In this document: positions 54,737-63,848 of the stretch, piece by piece
Numbering within the stretch: the stretch's first letter is position 1
Layout of the letters: each line of letters starts with the position of its first letter
NCBI RefSeq assembly: GCF_003967555.1
Contig: NZ_BIFS01000001.1
Coordinates: 3,162,001-3,226,000, forward strand
Source of the DNA: Dictyobacter kobayashii
GTDB taxonomy: Bacteria > Chloroflexota > Ktedonobacteria > Ktedonobacterales > Ktedonobacteraceae
DNA length: 64,000 nt
Direction: 5' to 3'
Position numbers and translations under genes: made by a program
Notes under the pieces: model-generated
What the model was told of the DNA's origin: nothing
What the model saw: only the letters and a program-made list of their open reading frames with translations
Database searches by the model: none

Positions 54737-57430
54737 GTGACAACGCAACATACGCATCATGAGCATAGCGACGCTGATGCATCCGTCGTGGAATATCCGT
54801 CTGCCCCCGAAAACGAAACGACGGCTACCTCCTCTGCATCTGACACCGCGTCCTCTGAGGAGCTGACAACTTCTGCTGAGAAGCAAGAGGATGCAGCATC
54901 AGTACCGGCGGTTGATTCAGCGTCCGAGCAAGAGACGTCAGCTGAGGCTATCACAGCATCTTCTGACGTGCCAGAATCAGGCGAGGTTCCTGCCACTCCC
55001 GATTTTATCGAGGAGGCAACTGTTAGTTCCGAGCCATCCTTCTTTGGAGAAGGCCAACCAGAAGCATCTTCTGAAGCTGAGGATGAGTCAAAAGACGAGG
55101 TGAAAACCCAGCAAGACGCACCTCAGGCTGAGGAAGCAGCCAGTATCAGTGAAGCGCATCCGGAAAAAGAAACGGCCGCCGATACCACGCTGGCCCATGA
55201 TGAGAAACCTGCTGATTCGGATGTAAAAGAAGCTGCCAGCCATCCCTCTGAGGCAACAGAAGAGGGCGCCTCAGAGGCACCTGCGACAGAAGCCACCAGT
55301 TTCGAGCAGCCGAACGGAGCCCAGGAAGAGGCCGCCCAACCAGTGCAAGAAGTTCTGCCTGAGGTTGCGGTTGTAGCAGAAGAAACAATCATTGCGCCTG
55401 AGATAGAAGCACAGGTCGATGAGCTCCCTGTTCCCGATACCACCTTTCCCTATGTAGAAGGATCCGACCTCATAGATGCCCGGGCCGAAGAAGTGCGCCC
55501 ATTTACAGACTTTATCGCCGAGTTCAGGCAGGCAGAGGCAGCACTCCAGGCTACCTTACGGGATTCACAGGTTGAGGCCCTGACACGATTGACAACAGCC
55601 GCCGCTGATCTTGTCAATTCCGATGCCCAGGAACAGCCTGAATCGATTGAGTCTACTGAGTCCTTAGTTACCGAAGGAAAAACTGCGGATGCTTCAGCAG
55701 AAGAGATCGCGGCTGCCAGCGAAGAGCCGGCAGCTGAATCAGAAGAGAAGCCTGCAGTTGTAGCAAATGAAGAAGAGCCAAAGCCTGTGACACGACCTGT
55801 CTCCCCGTTGCTGCGTCCAGCCTCGCGCCTACGCTTACCGCGCCACGGCTCATTTGGACGCCATACACGCGAAGAAGTGCAGCAGCCCGTTGCCGAAGAG
55901 AACACCACCAGTGCCGCCAAGGCTGAAACGCCAGCTGAAGCAGCCCCAGAGGTGACTCCGGCCCGCCCTGCTCGCCGTTATCGCTTCGATCGTCCTGCTA
56001 CCAATGTAGCGGGCGGAACCGTACATACACCAACGCGCTCGACTGCGACCTCGCATACCACCCATACCGTGGCCCAGCGTAAAACTGATGAGAAGTTGCA
56101 GCGCGCCGAAGAGGCCAAAGCTACTGTCCAGGAGCAGCCTGCCAGTGTTACGCCCGCTCCTGAGCCACAACCTCAAAACAACAAGAAGCATACTAACGCT
56201 GCCACCAGTACTCAGGAGGCTGAGAGCAGCGCAGCCAGCGCGCAGCCAGCAGAGCAGCCCCACGGACGCAGACGGCATAGTCAGAAAGAACAGCCAGCAG
56301 CCGTTCACGAGCCTGTGGTTGAGACACCGACGCCCGTTGTTGAGCCAGCCAGTGCCAACAACAAAGAAGAGATCGCGCCCGAGGATCTGCCACCACTGGA
56401 ATACTCAGAATTACAGAAGGCGAGCTCTCGTCGTCGTCGGCGCCATCGCTCCGGATCGAGCAATCCGGCCTCGCATGCCTCCCAGCATAGCGAAAGCATC
56501 GCGGACGAGCCGATTGCGCCACCAGCTCCAACGCCGGTCCCGGCGCCAATGCCTGCACAGTCGCAGTCGCCGCGTACACCCGCTGCCTCTGCTGCGGATA
56601 ACAACAATCAAGCTTATACAATCGTTTCTGGCTATACCGTAAGTCAGATGAATCAAGGAAATGATGTGACTGGACCTTTCATGGGGCCGGACCCCTCTCC
56701 TGCGCGCGGCAGTGTTATGACACGTGATGGCCGCAACACACGTGCGGAGACTCGTCCAACCCCGACCCCATCGCTTTACCCATCAGCGCGTTCGTCGGAA
56801 GGTGGTTTGTCCGCGGCCGCAGTGACCCAATTTGCTAATGTCGTTTCGCAGGCTCTCCAGACGCAGACGGATCGCATGGTGGCGGAGTTCCGCCGTATCA
56901 GCCAGGCTCCGACCAACGTCTCGGTAACCCTGCCGCCTTTCCCATCGACGGAGCGCGTCGGCGTGTTCGTAGACGTTGCCAACCTGCTCTATTCTGCCCG
57001 CACGCTGCGCATCGGCGTAGACTTTGGCAAGCTGCTAGACTTCCTGCGCGGCAACCGTCGTCTGGTGCGTGCTCATGCCTACTGTCCAACCAGCCCACAA
57101 CCTGGAGACGAGCAGATGTTCCTGCAGGCTGTTAAGGGCCTTGGCTATCGTATTACAACCAAGAACTACAAAACCTTCTCCAGCGGAGCCAAAAAAGCCG
57201 ACCTGGACCTGGATCTGTGTATGGATGTAGTACGCCTGGTAGATGGTGGAGCTGTAGATTGTATCGTTCTGGTCAGCGGTGATAGCGACTTTATGCCGAT
57301 GTTGGACTACTGTTCCGATCACGGTGTGCGCGTCGAAGTAGCAGCTTTTGACGAGGCTATGTCGGCCACACTGCGCCAGAGCTGTGACCTGTTTATTAAC
57401 CTGTCGATGTTAGAAGAGATTCGTGCCTAG
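54737..57430 (+). CDS. NYN-domain (LabA/DUF88-like) nuclease with long disordered N-terminal arm
   Basis: An 897-residue protein. Residues 1 to about 730 are low-complexity: first acidic (A, E, S, D, T), then basic/Pro-rich (about 350-620, with PRRRRHRSGS-like stretches). The last 160 residues form a NYN domain: VGVFVDVANLLYSAR (first catalytic Asp), KKADLDLDLCMDVVRL and IVLVSGDSDFMPMLDYC. NYN domains are PIN-like RNases. The GTG start at 54737 lacks a clear ribosome site. The arm could serve for clustering on RNA or protein; this is inference. A terminator follows. Confidence 0.87.
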   Translation: MTTQHTHHEHSDADASVVEYPSAPENETTATSSASDTASSEELTTSAEKQEDAASVPAVDSASEQETSAEAITASSDVPESGEVPATPDFIEEATVSSEPSFFGEGQPEASSEAEDESKDEVKTQQDAPQAEEAASISEAHPEKETAADTTLAHDEKPADSDVKEAASHPSEATEEGASEAPATEATSFEQPNGAQEEAAQPVQEVLPEVAVVAEETIIAPEIEAQVDELPVPDTTFPYVEGSDLIDARAEEVRPFTDFIAEFRQAEAALQATLRDSQVEALTRLTTAAADLVNSDAQEQPESIESTESLVTEGKTADASAEEIAAASEEPAAESEEKPAVVANEEEPKPVTRPVSPLLRPASRLRLPRHGSFGRHTREEVQQPVAEENTTSAAKAETPAEAAPEVTPARPARRYRFDRPATNVAGGTVHTPTRSTATSHTTHTVAQRKTDEKLQRAEEAKATVQEQPASVTPAPEPQPQNNKKHTNAATSTQEAESSAASAQPAEQPHGRRRHSQKEQPAAVHEPVVETPTPVVEPASANNKEEIAPEDLPPLEYSELQKASSRRRRRHRSGSSNPASHASQHSESIADEPIAPPAPTPVPAPMPAQSQSPRTPAASAADNNNQAYTIVSGYTVSQMNQGNDVTGPFMGPDPSPARGSVMTRDGRNTRAETRPTPTPSLYPSARSSEGGLSAAAVTQFANVVSQALQTQTDRMVAEFRRISQAPTNVSVTLPPFPSTERVGVFVDVANLLYSARTLRIGVDFGKLLDFLRGNRRLVRAHAYCPTSPQPGDEQMFLQAVKGLGYRITTKNYKTFSSGAKKADLDLDLCMDVVRLVDGGAVDCIVLVSGDSDFMPMLDYCSDHGVRVEVAAFDEAMSATLRQSCDLFINLSMLEEIRA

Positions 57431-57456
57431 CATTGATGGACAGCTAAACAAAAACT

Positions 57457-57486
57457 GAGAAGGCGGCCAATCGGCCGCCTTCTTGC
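57457..57486 (+). terminator. Terminator after the NYN gene
   Basis: AGAAGGCGGCC-AATC-GGCCGCCTTCT, followed by TGCTAT. The A/T pattern also allows use by the converging peptidase gene. Confidence 0.8.
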
Positions 57487-57592
57487 TATCTTAAAATGTT
57501 TGCAGAGCTACCTGCTATGTCTGCTTTGTAAAGAATATAGAAAAGCAAATGGGGATCAAAGTGATATGCAGGTAGTCCCGCCAAAGTGTTGA

Positions 57593-58801
57593 TTACTCGG
57601 CCCGCGTTCCAATTGAAGCGATCAAACCTGCTAAGAGCGCGGTACGAGGAGCGACGCTATCCAGTTCCATATACTCATCGGGACTATGGTCCAGGCCACC
57701 TACCGGTCCTAATCCATCCAGAGCGGGATAGCCAAAGCCAGAAGCATAGTTGGCGTCAGATATTCCTCCTGTCGGAGCATGGCGGACCTCAAAGCCCAGT
57801 TCCTGTGCAATCTCTTGTGCTCGCCGCGCCATATGTAGATTCTCGGGGGTGCAGGCCATCGGATCTCGATCATCGGGGTCAATCTCAATGCTCAGCTCGA
57901 CTCCTGGTATCAGATGTTGTTGCAGTAGCTCATTCCAGTGTTGCTCCAGAGCCACGCGATCCTCAGTGCGCGCGAAACGGATATCTATAAAGGCCTCAGC
58001 GAAGTCGGGCACTACATTGGTGGCAGTGCCACCATGAATACGACCTGTATTGATTGTCAGACCCTCGCGCCAGCCATTAAGTGCCTGCAGCTTTACAACC
58101 TGGTGCGCCAGCTCCAGGATGGCATTTGAGCCTTTTTCAGGCTCTACGCCAGCGTGCGCTGAATGGCCATAGGCCCGTAACTTATACCAGGCCCCGCCCT
58201 TACGCGCGCTTACCAGGTCTCCATTTTCGCGGGCCGCTTCCAGCACCAGGGCTGCATGACAACCATTACACACCTGGCGAATAATTTCTTTACTATGGCG
58301 ATCACTAATTTCTTCATCGGAGACACATAGAAAGCGAATTTCAGCAAAATCATGATAATTGATAGATTGAAGAGCTTCAAGAGCATAGATCGCAGAGAGA
58401 ATACAGCCCTTCATATCGATAACGCCAGGCCCATAGATCTTATTATTTTCAACGCGTAAAGGCCGCGCGGCCGCCGTCCCGATAGGATAGACCGTATCCA
58501 TATGGCCTAAAAGCACAATGATGCCCTTACCTGTACCTTTTAGCACACCATAGACATCATTGCCCCATTTTTCATTCTCAAACAGATTGACATCCATATC
58601 CAATCCGCGCATACGTCCAGCAAGATAGAGTGCTACTTCATCGACTCCGGCCTTATAAGCCGTTCCAGAGTCAATGGCGCAGAGGTCGCTCAATTCATGT
58701 AAGTAGCGTTTCAAATGCTCTTGTACATAGCATTCCACCTTATGCGCGGGTGATTGTTCAGCCAGAGAAGTTTGTGCCGACACCAGAGACTGTGTACTCA
58801 T
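57593..58801 (-). CDS. M20-family metallopeptidase (carboxypeptidase G2-like)
   Basis: A 402-residue protein. Metal ligands occur in LLGHMDTVYP, YGPGVIDMKGC and CVSDEEISDR; the dimerisation domain contains YGHSAHAGVEPEKGSNA and the end has GGLDHSPDEYMELDS. Such enzymes release C-terminal glutamate or hydrolyse N-acylated amino acids; the substrate is not known. No signal peptide. No neighbour indicates a pathway. Confidence 0.92.
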   Translation of the reverse strand: MSTQSLVSAQTSLAEQSPAHKVECYVQEHLKRYLHELSDLCAIDSGTAYKAGVDEVALYLAGRMRGLDMDVNLFENEKWGNDVYGVLKGTGKGIIVLLGHMDTVYPIGTAAARPLRVENNKIYGPGVIDMKGCILSAIYALEALQSINYHDFAEIRFLCVSDEEISDRHSKEIIRQVCNGCHAALVLEAARENGDLVSARKGGAWYKLRAYGHSAHAGVEPEKGSNAILELAHQVVKLQALNGWREGLTINTGRIHGGTATNVVPDFAEAFIDIRFARTEDRVALEQHWNELLQQHLIPGVELSIEIDPDDRDPMACTPENLHMARRAQEIAQELGFEVRHAPTGGISDANYASGFGYPALDGLGPVGGLDHSPDEYMELDSVAPRTALLAGLIASIGTRAE

Positions 58802-59139
58802 AATAACTCCTACTCATAATGAATTTTCCGGTCTGCTCCCATTTGCGGGAAAGTTCCGAGCTCATTGGTGGCGTTTTGTGATCCCGGTCAGATTTTCTGG
58901 CAGCTGTAGCCCATGCTGCTAATAAGTGCAATCAACCGTATCCCATCCCCACATAACCACTGGTCTGGCCTGGTTTGACCTGTTGATGGTTGGTCAATGA
59001 GAAAAGCCAACCATAACTCTTAATGGCGGATCACCATCGATACCACAAGAGAGGAGAATAACAACTGTCAAAAGTGAGAAAGTATAATTCACACCCTGTG
59101 CTTAGAAAGCCAAAGCCAAAGCCGTACCTACCTGAAAAA
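58802..59139. other. Intergenic region
   Basis: About 340 bases upstream of the M20 gene; it must carry that gene's promoter. No gene or repeat seen. Confidence 0.35.
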
Positions 59140-59183
59140 GGTATAAAAAAAAGAAAAGCGGAACGCTGTATGCGCTCCGCTTT
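59140..59183 (-). terminator. Terminator facing the FtsB-like gene
   Basis: On the minus strand, AAAGCGGA and TCCGCTTT arms (59155-59183) are followed by a long T-run (the A-run at 59140-59157 on the plus strand). It lies about 245 bases after the stop of the minus-strand FtsB-like gene; the stretch between is empty. Confidence 0.75.
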
Positions 59184-59428
59184 GGATAGTACAAAATTTA
59201 CTTCGCGAAACGCACCTTTCTAAGTAAAAGCTCAAGAAGCCCCAGCCAATGCTGGAGCTGCATAATAGGGTAAGCTATTACATTACGTTGACGCTTCGCA
59301 TTCATTTGTTATTCCAAAAGCGGTAATTTGTAGGCAGTAAATATACTTACGTTATACTTTCATCATACATATGCTGTCAAGGAATTGAAGCCATTGTATG
59401 ACTTTCTTCTATTCCCTAATGTGCCGTA

Positions 59429-59902
59429 TCAAAAAAAGATCTTCCACCAGTCTTGCCAGTGGCCCTGTGACGGCGCTGGAGGAGCGGTTGGTTGGATCTT
59501 ACCCTGACCCTTATTATTGGCATCGATAATGACAACCGCATGTTCGCCAGGGCGAATATAACCTAATTGTTGACGTGCTTCACTCTCCACAACTGCTGGA
59601 TCTTGATAGTGTCTGGCATTCTGGGATAGTTGTGTATGCTTATCCTGGACCTGTTTCAACACCTGCTGTTCCTGTTGCACCTGGGCCATCAAATGATTAT
59701 TTGACCAGGCCTGAGCGAAGGTAGCCAGCAAAAGGGCGGCGCAGACAAGTCCAGTAACCCACATTACCGTACGTGTAAAGAGCGAGGTGCGGCGAGCGCG
59801 GGAGCGGCCAAATGTCTCTTCCATGCCGATGGCTGATGTAACATTGGCACTACTTCCCTCGGGTCGAGACGCAAACTGGGGTCTTCTAGGACGACTTTGC
59901 AC
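59429..59902 (-). CDS. FtsB/DivIC-like septum formation protein
   Basis: A 157-residue bitopic protein: basic cytosolic N-terminus of about 43 residues, one membrane helix (MWVTGLVCAALLLATFAQAW), then a coiled coil (LMAQVQQEQQVLKQVQDKHTQ) and the family end ARQQLGYIRPGEHAVVII. FtsB and DivIC join FtsL/FtsQ in the divisome. The GTG at 59902 has AAAGGGGG upstream and is preferred to a TTG at 59917. Confidence 0.87.
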   Translation of the reverse strand: MQSRPRRPQFASRPEGSSANVTSAIGMEETFGRSRARRTSLFTRTVMWVTGLVCAALLLATFAQAWSNNHLMAQVQQEQQVLKQVQDKHTQLSQNARHYQDPAVVESEARQQLGYIRPGEHAVVIIDANNKGQGKIQPTAPPAPSQGHWQDWWKIFF

Positions 59903-60316
59903 GTAACCCCCTTTCAAATAGAATACGTTTCAAACACCTGATAAGTATCGGTGGCTCTATTTTACCATAACTACACGCAAGGAAATCCTGGGCATACTGA
60001 TCCGGGACTTTTTGCATGGCTGTAATTGCGCATTTCAGTTTTGTGGCCAGGGACCGATAATAAAGAGCAATCAGGCACTTTCCGTATTTATAGATTGCGT
60101 GGCCATTGTAGTTATATTTATACCCTCTATCGTTGTGCTTAGCCTTTAAGCTAGTTCTCAGAGTATTAAATCCTGCTTGAAATCAGATTAGATTTACCTT
60201 AAGCACAGCCTTATAAGCTCAAAACATGTCATCTGACCCATTCCCTTTTTGTCTTTCTTCCGTTATCATTCATCGTATAGAGAATATGTTAGTAAGTTAG
60301 TAAGGAGGTAGAGGCC
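59903..60316. other. Divergent intergenic region
   Basis: About 410 bases between the FtsB-like gene and the tail-anchored protein gene. AT-rich; no gene or clear consensus promoter found. Confidence 0.35.
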
Positions 60317-60736
60317 ATGAATGCAACCCTGTGTCCCATCACAGATTTAGATTTAGAGGTTTGTGATCTGTCTGTTGCTATCGAAGATGAATATGATACA
60401 ACTCCTATGACTGTGGTAACCTTGCCGCAGCAGCAGCCAGTTGATGAAGAGCTGCTTTACGCTGGCTTTGAAGAGGCTCTCAGTAATCGCCTCTGCCAAT
60501 GGAAGCGTTTGAGTGATGGTAGCTTGAACAGTATTCCTCGTAGCCCGGTTGCCCCTGTCTCAGAAGCAGTTTCTGTCATGTCAGTAGTTCCTGTTACTGA
60601 GCCACTGTTAAATGACCAGGTTATAGCGCTCTTGCGTCACAACTGGCAGCGTAGCATCATATTTGTTTGCCTGGCCCTGATGCTTATTTTAATGGGTTTT
60701 GATATCATGGGAATGCTTGTCTTATCAATGCGCTAA
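60317..60736 (+). CDS. Hypothetical tail-anchored protein
   Basis: A 139-residue protein. A soluble, acidic N-terminal part is followed by one membrane helix at the C-terminus (about 114-137; SIIFVCLALMLILMGFDIMG). AAGGAGG stands 8 bases before the ATG. No family recognised; the topology suggests the N-terminus faces the cytosol. Confidence 0.7.
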   Translation: MNATLCPITDLDLEVCDLSVAIEDEYDTTPMTVVTLPQQQPVDEELLYAGFEEALSNRLCQWKRLSDGSLNSIPRSPVAPVSEAVSVMSVVPVTEPLLNDQVIALLRHNWQRSIIFVCLALMLILMGFDIMGMLVLSMR

Positions 60737-60957
60737 TGAAGGTCCGTGCTGATTATCTGACAACCACTACAGCCTCTCCCCTTGTATATCAATTCCCATC
60801 ACTCTTCTCTCCCTCCAGGTTGCTCCTTAAACTGCTCTCATATTGAAAAATAGTCATATAAAAACTTTGCTAGCGCTGTTGGTATACTGAATTTACAAAC
60901 CAAAAATCTCTTACCTATTCAAATAAATAGGTATTTTTTATATGAAGGAGTCCCTGG

Positions 60958-61464
60958 ATGCAACCTTCAATACTTATAAGTGAAGCAGCCTTATACCTAC
61001 AGCCAACAGATAGGCATCATTTGAGCGACTACTTACAATGGATCTGGCACAACTATTTCGCGGACATTCCACGGGTGAATGAGGTTACCATTGACTATTG
61101 TTATCCCTGGAAAGGAAGGCTGGGGCTGATTCGCCTCTCAGTGGATGCCACCATGACCTTTATCGGCATCAACACCCTGCTCCAACTGCCGCAAGTTCCT
61201 GACCATGTATTAATTACCACCATCGCGCACGAATTAGTGCACTACATTCATGGTTTTGGCTCACCGCTACCCAGACTCTATAAACATCCTCATGCCAACA
61301 AAGTCGTCGATCGTGAACTGGAGCAGCGTGAGCTAGGAGCGTACTTGCATTCTTGCAATGAGTGGATTGACAACTACTGGTATTCATTCTATGATATGCA
61401 ACGGGCAGCTGGTTGGGCTGGTATTCAGGGAACAAGTAGCTTCTCACCCAGGGGAAGCAAGTAG
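60958..61464 (+). CDS. Small zincin-like metalloprotein (HExxH)
   Basis: A 168-residue soluble protein with the zinc motif IAHELVHYIHGFG (H-E-L-V-H) in the middle and a downstream ELEQRELGAYLHSCNEWID that may supply the third ligand (Glu). This resembles SprT-like or other minimal zincins, but I cannot assign the family. GAAGGAG lies 7 bases before the ATG. It precedes rho but has its own spacing of 350 bases. Confidence 0.75.
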   Translation: MQPSILISEAALYLQPTDRHHLSDYLQWIWHNYFADIPRVNEVTIDYCYPWKGRLGLIRLSVDATMTFIGINTLLQLPQVPDHVLITTIAHELVHYIHGFGSPLPRLYKHPHANKVVDRELEQRELGAYLHSCNEWIDNYWYSFYDMQRAAGWAGIQGTSSFSPRGSK

Positions 61465-61528
61465 CATGGTATACAATAACTGGCATTCTCCCTGCTTTAT
61501 ATAACAGAAGAAGATGCAGGTGACACAC

Positions 61529-61557
61529 TTGACATCCCTTAGTGCCTGTGGTATATT
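61529..61557 (+). promoter_or_regulatory. Promoter of rho
   Basis: TTGACA (61529-61534), 17-base spacer, TATATT (61552-61557). The leader to the rho start would be about 255 bases, long enough for autogenous control. Confidence 0.8.
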
Positions 61558-61772
61558 CTAGCTAGCTTCAGAGATACATACAACACCGAGCAGATTGTTG
61601 CGGGTTCCCGCCTGCGGCAAGGTGTGTAGTATAAGTCTTTGACATAAGGCTGGCACCTCTTAACAACCATCAAAGCCACCTGTGATCCAAGTCTTTCAAG
61701 CAGGGTAAATATTTCAACATGACCCGATATGTAAATTTCCCACCATTAACTATCCTGGTTCAACCGCAGAAA

Positions 61773-61821
61773 GGAGAAAGGGCGTTTCCCTCAAGAATCT
61801 GCTGCGCCCTTACACAACGTG
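61773..61821 (+). promoter_or_regulatory. Rho ribosome site bridged by a hairpin
   Basis: GGAG (61773-61776) is 42 bases from the GTG at 61819. Between them AAGGGCG (61778-61784) can pair with CGCCCTT (61805-61811). If folded, only 8 unpaired bases separate GGAG from the start codon, a normal spacing. No closer ribosome site is visible. Confidence 0.5.
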
Positions 61822-63087
61822 AACATAGCTGAGTTAGAAACGAAAACCATTACAGAGTTACGCGACATCGCTCGCGACCTCGAACTCTCTGGTTACAGCA
61901 CCCTCAAGAAACAAGACCTCGTCTTCAGACTACTTCAAGCCAATACAGAACAGCAAGGAAACATCTTTAGCGCTGGCGTGTTGGAGATTGTCGAGGATGG
62001 GTTTGGCTTCCTGCGCCAGGAGCGTTTCCTGCCAGGCAATATGGATGTCTATGTTTCTCAATCCCAGATTCGCCGCTTTGGATTGCGTACAGGCGACATG
62101 GTTTCTGGCCAGGTGCGACCTCCAAAGGACAACGAGAAGTACTACGGACTCCTGCGTGTTGAGGCTATCAATGGTGTTGACCCGGAGATCGCTAAACGGC
62201 GTCCTCATTTTGACAACCTGACGCCGATTTTCCCGCGAGAAATGTTTAATCTAGAGACTGGCCCATCGAATATATCGGGCGGCTGGTGAACCTGGTGGCC
62301 CCTATCGGACGTGGCCAACGCGGATTGATTGTTTCTCCCCCGAAAGCTGGTAAAACCCTCCTCCTCAAGTCCATTGCAAACTCCATCACTGAAAACTATA
62401 GCGATACTCACTTGATGATTGCGCTGATTGGTGAGCGACCAGAAGAGGTCACTGACATGAAGCGTTCAGTGAAGGCCGAAGTTATCAGTTCGACCTTTGA
62501 TGAGCCAACTGAGGCCCACACACGCGTCGCTGAAATGGTGCTTGAGCGTGCTAAACGCCTGGTTGAAGGTGGACGCGATGTGGTCATCCTTCTGGATAGT
62601 ATTACCCGTTTGAGCCGCGCCTATAACCTGGCCGTCCAGCCAGTGGTCGTACCTCTCCGGTGGTCTAGATCCAAGTGCCTTGATCCCGCCCAAGCGTTTC
62701 TTTGGCGCAGCCCGTAAGATCGAAGAAGGTGGTAGCTTAACCATTATTGCTACGGCCCTGGTCGATACTGGTAGCCGTATGGACGACGTAATTTACGAAG
62801 AATTTAAGGGTACCGGCAACATGGAATTGTTGTTGGATCGTAAGTTGGCTGAGCGCCGCGTCTTCCCCGCCATCGATATCGCTCGCTCCAGTACCCGCCG
62901 CGAAGAATTGCTCCTCGACGATAAGACACTCCGTTCAATCGTAGTTATGCGTCGCATGTTCTCTACCCTGGCCGATCAACAGAGTGGCAAGAGTAGTTTG
63001 GAGGCAACTGAAGCATTACTGCAGCACATGGCTAAAACCAGCAACAACACAGAGTTTTTAGCTACCCTTAACAAAAACATCTGGTAA
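61819..63087 (+). CDS. rho: Transcription termination factor Rho, two frameshift sites
   Basis: A hexameric RNA helicase that ends transcription. N-terminal helical domain ([20 protein letters not shown]), cold-shock-like RNA-binding domain ([21 protein letters not shown]), Walker [11 protein letters not shown], Walker [18 protein letters not shown], then [20 protein letters not shown] and [15 protein letters not shown]. The frame breaks at 62277-62283, where one C restores [13 protein letters not shown], and at 62640-62654, where two lost C restore [16 protein letters not shown]. The three pieces (61819-62289, 62286-62717, 62680-63087) form a protein of about 423 residues. Rho is rarely lost piecemeal like this, so assembly errors are likely. 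Confidence 0.9.
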
Positions 63088-63118
63088 ATCTCCCACGTTT
63101 TTCGCTAATTTCAACCAC

Positions 63119-63170
63119 ACCAGCATCGGTGCGACTCCGTATTGGATTATACCGATGTTGGTTGGTTTTT
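63119..63170 (+). terminator. Terminator after rho
   Basis: ACCAGCATCGGT (63119-63130) pairs with ACCGATGTTGGT (63151-63162, G-T pairs included), followed by TGG and eight T. Confidence 0.8.
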
Positions 63171-63249
63171 TTTCTCTCCGTTGCATGATTCGTCTCTCAT
63201 TGTTACAATACGCAGAGGAAATTGCTTACACTTTTTTGGAGAGCATCAC

Positions 63250-63762
63250 ATGGCATCATCTTCAGTAGCACAAGAGCAAGTATTTATCGGGCCCGGATTG
63301 AGCCTGTTCAAGCGTGTTGTGACTATCCTGGGTCTCATTGGGGTAACAGCACTCGTTTTGTGGATCGCGGTCTATCAACATGCGAACCGCAATGATGCTT
63401 CTGTGATTGGAAGTACCATTGCCGCCGTGGTTTTTCTTGCGGGTTTCGTCTATTATTTACGTCTGGTTGCGCCTGTCCCTTTTACCATTACGGTTGGGCC
63501 GCAGGCAGTGGTTAAGCAGAGCCGTCGCGGCGAAGTAATTGATCTGCCCTGGGAAAATATTACGCGCATCAAAGAGGAATTTTTTCCTAATGGCAAGCGC
63601 ATTAGCGTGATTGTCTATCGCAAAGTTACGGAGCCGAATCAGAAAGCCAAGGCCTGGGCCGTCTATCGCGACGATGTTACCGATCTGGATGGATTAGCAG
63701 AGAGCTTGAAAAAACTGTTACCGGCTGGCTGCGACTGGCAGAGCGAGACCGTTCACGAATAG
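63250..63762 (+). CDS. Membrane protein with cytosolic PH-like domain, unknown
   Basis: A 170-residue protein. Two membrane helices (about 20-42 and 53-72) are followed by a soluble beta-rich part with VGPQAVVKQSRRGEVIDLPWENITRIKEE, reminiscent of bacterial PH domains. The start at 63250 has GGAGAG eight bases upstream; the longer open frame from 63142 begins within the rho terminator. Function unknown. Confidence 0.72.
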   Translation: MASSSVAQEQVFIGPGLSLFKRVVTILGLIGVTALVLWIAVYQHANRNDASVIGSTIAAVVFLAGFVYYLRLVAPVPFTITVGPQAVVKQSRRGEVIDLPWENITRIKEEFFPNGKRISVIVYRKVTEPNQKAKAWAVYRDDVTDLDGLAESLKKLLPAGCDWQSETVHE

Positions 63763-63777
63763 GCACGCTGGATAATC

Positions 63778-63831
63778 AAGCGCGCATATAGCAAAGTAGA
63801 TGTATTCATCTTAATGCTAGCGCGCTTTTTG
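63778..63831. terminator. Bidirectional terminator
   Basis: AAGCGCGC (63778-63785) pairs with GCGCGCTT (63820-63827), with additional inner pairing of AGCA/TGCT, and a T-run follows. It separates two converging genes. Confidence 0.7.
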
Positions 63832-63848
63832 TGTGCGCTAAAAACAGC

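Noticed and set aside
54757..56656. Several long open frames on the minus strand and in the second plus frame
   Set aside because: They lie opposite the Ala/Glu/Ser-rich NYN gene and have unnatural composition; the NYN frame has the only real domain.
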